Positions 62,380 through 64,000 of a stretch of 64,000 bases of DNA are shown here, piece after piece. The notes below the pieces were generated by a model that had not been told where the DNA came from, made no database searches, and was given only the letters and a program-made list of their open reading frames with translations. Source of the DNA: Cordylochernes scorpioides (Eukaryota > Arthropoda > Arachnida > Pseudoscorpiones > Chernetidae). The number at the start of each line of letters is the position of its first letter. Position 1 is the first letter of the stretch. The stretch spans positions 140,003,547 through 140,067,546 of the forward strand of contig CP092863.1 of NCBI GenBank assembly GCA_030710605.1, written 5' to 3'. The translations under genes and the position numbers were made by a program.

Positions 62380-64000
62380 GCTACCGTCTCGCCAGCATCA
62401 ACGCGCGAGGGCTCGCCACTCGGGGGAGGAGCCTTGCCCTTTGTCATCTCCTCAGACAACATCACGTGGACATCGCGTTTGTCCAGGAGACAAACGCTTT
62501 TCATCTCGGCAGCGGCCAAGACCTCTGCCTCGGCTACAGCGCTGTTATATTGGCCCATCCCGTAGCCATCTCGGGATCCGGACTCGCCTGCGTCTTCGGA
62601 CCAGGCGTCGCCGTGCTACGACAGCGTATCCTGTGGCCGGGCCACATCGCCTTGGCAACAATAGATGTCCGCGGCGAGGAGATGACGGCCATCGCCGTTC
62701 ATCTGGCGCATGAACCCCGGGAAAGAAACCGGCAACTGGAGCTCCTGGCGGCGACAGCGGCACAGGAGGAGGAGGGAGCCTGCTGGATCATCGGCGATTT
62801 TAACATCAGGGATCGGGGCCCCTCATCATCATCATCATCGGATGCCCTCGCCGCTCTTCTGGACCTGGCCGCGCTGGTCGACGTGGCCACCCAGTTCGAC
62901 GCCGCCCACCTGCCCACCAGAGTCGCCATGCACGGCGACCAAGTCGAATCCAACCGCTTGGACCGGATCCTCGTCCCTGCTGGAGTCCTGGATCGCGTGT
63001 CCATCTACGCGACCAGCCACTACCACCTCTCGGACCACCGCCTCGTGCTGCTCCAGGTGGGCCCGCCCACCTCCGCCGTCTCCTCCCCCACCCAGCCTCG
63101 CTTGGCCGCGATGCTCCGCTCCGGCCTCGTTCTCGAACATCTGGCTGGTTACATCCGGGAGCTCGAGGAAGACAAGGCGCACGATGACGACGACGGGATC
63201 CTTTGGGACAGGTGGACCACCATCAAGGCGGGACTGCTGGCGGAGGCCAGATCCCTGCACGATCCCCGCCACGCTGCCAGCGACATCTACGTCTACAGGG
63301 CGAGACGTTACATCGCGGCGCAGCTCGAGGCCTCCTCCATCCGGGCCGACTACCCTTCGCTGCCGGACCTAGCACGCGCCATCCGCCTCCGACGCCCGGT
63401 CAGCGTCATCAGGGACGAGCAAGATAACATCATCGAGGGCCCCGAGCTTCGGCGGAGGGCGTTCGCGACCTTCCAGCCTCGCTTCGCCCGTCCCACCAGC
63501 GATCCAGCTGCGGGAGCTGCCTTCATCGCCAGCAGCGCGCCCACCACCACCCGCGAGCTGAGTGAGGAGGACCCGCTCCACCGGCCGGACATCAGCCCCA
63601 GCGAGATCGCCAACGCTATCGAGCACCTCCCTCGCGGAAAGGCCCCCGGCTGGGATGGCTTGCCGTGCGAGCTCCTCGTCGCCTTCAGCGAGGACTTCTT
63701 CGCGGAAGCTCTGGCCCGGGTGTTCGCGGCATCACGGCTCCGCGGTGCCCTGCCTCCGTCGACGCGGCGCAGCTCCATCTGCCTCGTGCCCAAGGCCCGC
63801 GGAGGTCGCGGCCTTAATGGCTACAGGCCCGTCGCGCTGCCCTCGGCCGACTACAGGGTCCTGGCCGCCATCCTTCACCGGCGCCTCAAGCCCCACCTGC
63901 GGACCCTTGTGCCGGAATGCCAGACCTACGCCGTCCCCGGGAGGTCCCCGTCATGGAACATCGCCATGGTGACGGACGCCGTCGAGGAGGCCACCGCCTT
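62376..64000 (+). CDS. LINE ORF2: endonuclease and reverse transcriptase (partial)
   Basis: A frame open from ATG 62376 to the window end (541 codons), overlapping the ORF1 stop by 4 bp, which suggests reinitiation. The N-terminal APE-type endonuclease has SINARGL (N9), FVQET (E38), GDFN (D141, N143) and SDHR (D220, H221), all catalytic landmarks in place. RT begins around residue 410 with PRGKAPGWDGLPCELL, then ICLVPKARGG, GYRPVAL and QTYAVPGRSPSWNIAM. The catalytic YADD lies beyond the edge. ORF2 nicks target DNA and copies the RNA. It is the longest open frame in this part. No stop was seen, so the element may be active if the remainder is intact. Confidence 0.88.
   Translation, partial: MSYRLASINARGLATRGRSLALCHLLRQHHVDIAFVQETNAFHLGSGQDLCLGYSAVILAHPVAISGSGLACVFGPGVAVLRQRILWPGHIALATIDVRGEEMTAIAVHLAHEPRERNRQLELLAATAAQEEEGACWIIGDFNIRDRGPSSSSSSDALAALLDLAALVDVATQFDAAHLPTRVAMHGDQVESNRLDRILVPAGVLDRVSIYATSHYHLSDHRLVLLQVGPPTSAVSSPTQPRLAAMLRSGLVLEHLAGYIRELEEDKAHDDDDGILWDRWTTIKAGLLAEARSLHDPRHAASDIYVYRARRYIAAQLEASSIRADYPSLPDLARAIRLRRPVSVIRDEQDNIIEGPELRRRAFATFQPRFARPTSDPAAGAAFIASSAPTTTRELSEEDPLHRPDISPSEIANAIEHLPRGKAPGWDGLPCELLVAFSEDFFAEALARVFAASRLRGALPPSTRRSSICLVPKARGGRGLNGYRPVALPSADYRVLAAILHRRLKPHLRTLVPECQTYAVPGRSPSWNIAMVTDAVEEATA

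Larger units (their letters stand above)
60092..64000 (+). mobile_element. Tx1/L1-like LINE, 5' complete, cut by window edge
   Basis: A GC-rich element in AT-rich surroundings. It has a short leader, ORF1 with an RNA-binding and zinc-knuckle region (partly duplicated), then ORF2 with an APE-type endonuclease and the start of the RT. The QTYAVPGRS segment in the RT is like Tx1-clade elements; that clade call is an inference. The body continues past the window. Confidence 0.85.

Noticed and set aside
62441-63972. Multiple ORFs in both strands over the LINE ORF2
   Set aside because: GC-rich shadow frames of the single ORF2 that starts at 62376.

Overview
Organism and overall picture. This is AT-rich eukaryotic nuclear DNA with no bacterial features. 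Four Dscam-type immunoglobulin exons with good splice sites, many retroelement clades (Ty3/gypsy, Penelope-like, R1/Jockey-like and Tx1/L1-like LINEs), Helitron-like elements, MITEs, tRNA-derived SINEs and long satellite arrays point to a protostome invertebrate. The style of the Dscam domains suggests an arthropod, but this is an inference. A 100-N scaffold gap lies at 15905-16004.

Host genes. The only clear single-copy gene is a Dscam-family adhesion receptor on the minus strand. Reading 5' to 3' on that strand, the exons are 46178-46017 (second half of Ig6), 30277-29993 (Ig7), 26428-26309 (first half of Ig8) and 22837-22664 (second half of Ig8). All are phase 1-1 and a multiple of 3 in length. 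Joined in this order they restore the Dscam domain sequence without a frame break. Their introns are almost entirely transposable elements and satellites. A tRNA-Gly(GCC) gene lies on the minus strand at 37357-37427 in one of these introns. A 1.38-kb intronless piece of a LamG/pentraxin plus GAIN receptor sits inside a satellite array at 55466-56848 and is probably captured rather than native.

Layout. 1-6780: SINEs, a MITE, a Helitron-like element and a hammerhead-ribozyme element nested in a MITE. 6784-15116: a complete, very young Ty3/gypsy element with one LTR difference noticed. 15290-19860: hammerhead foldbacks, the gap, tandem repeats, SINEs. 19990-22560: a degraded R1/Jockey-like LINE. 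22664-34200: three Dscam exons among Helitron-like elements, hammerhead repeats, a large palindrome and a 16 x 68-bp array. 35087-36329 and 40670-41200: 3' ends of Penelope-like elements. 36564-39470: Helitron-like ends, tRNA and 32-bp minisatellites. 46017-49235: Ig6 exon and a 115-bp satellite. 49855-51385: LTR-like repeat carrying a nested LINE fragment. 54735-57990: giant MITE-derived satellite with the captured receptor fragment. 60092-64000: a GC-rich Tx1/L1-like LINE running off the right edge.

Main theme. The window is rich in hammerhead ribozyme motifs (CUGANGA, helix II, GAAA). Some are fully paired and some degenerate. They lie directly downstream of two Penelope-like coding ends, in short foldback repeats, and in one 382-bp element that carries 63-bp terminal direct repeats and an 8-bp target-site duplication. 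That last structure fits reverse transcription of a small (about 311-nt) self-cleaving circular RNA, that is, an animal retrozyme-like system that may be mobilised by Penelope-type reverse transcriptase.
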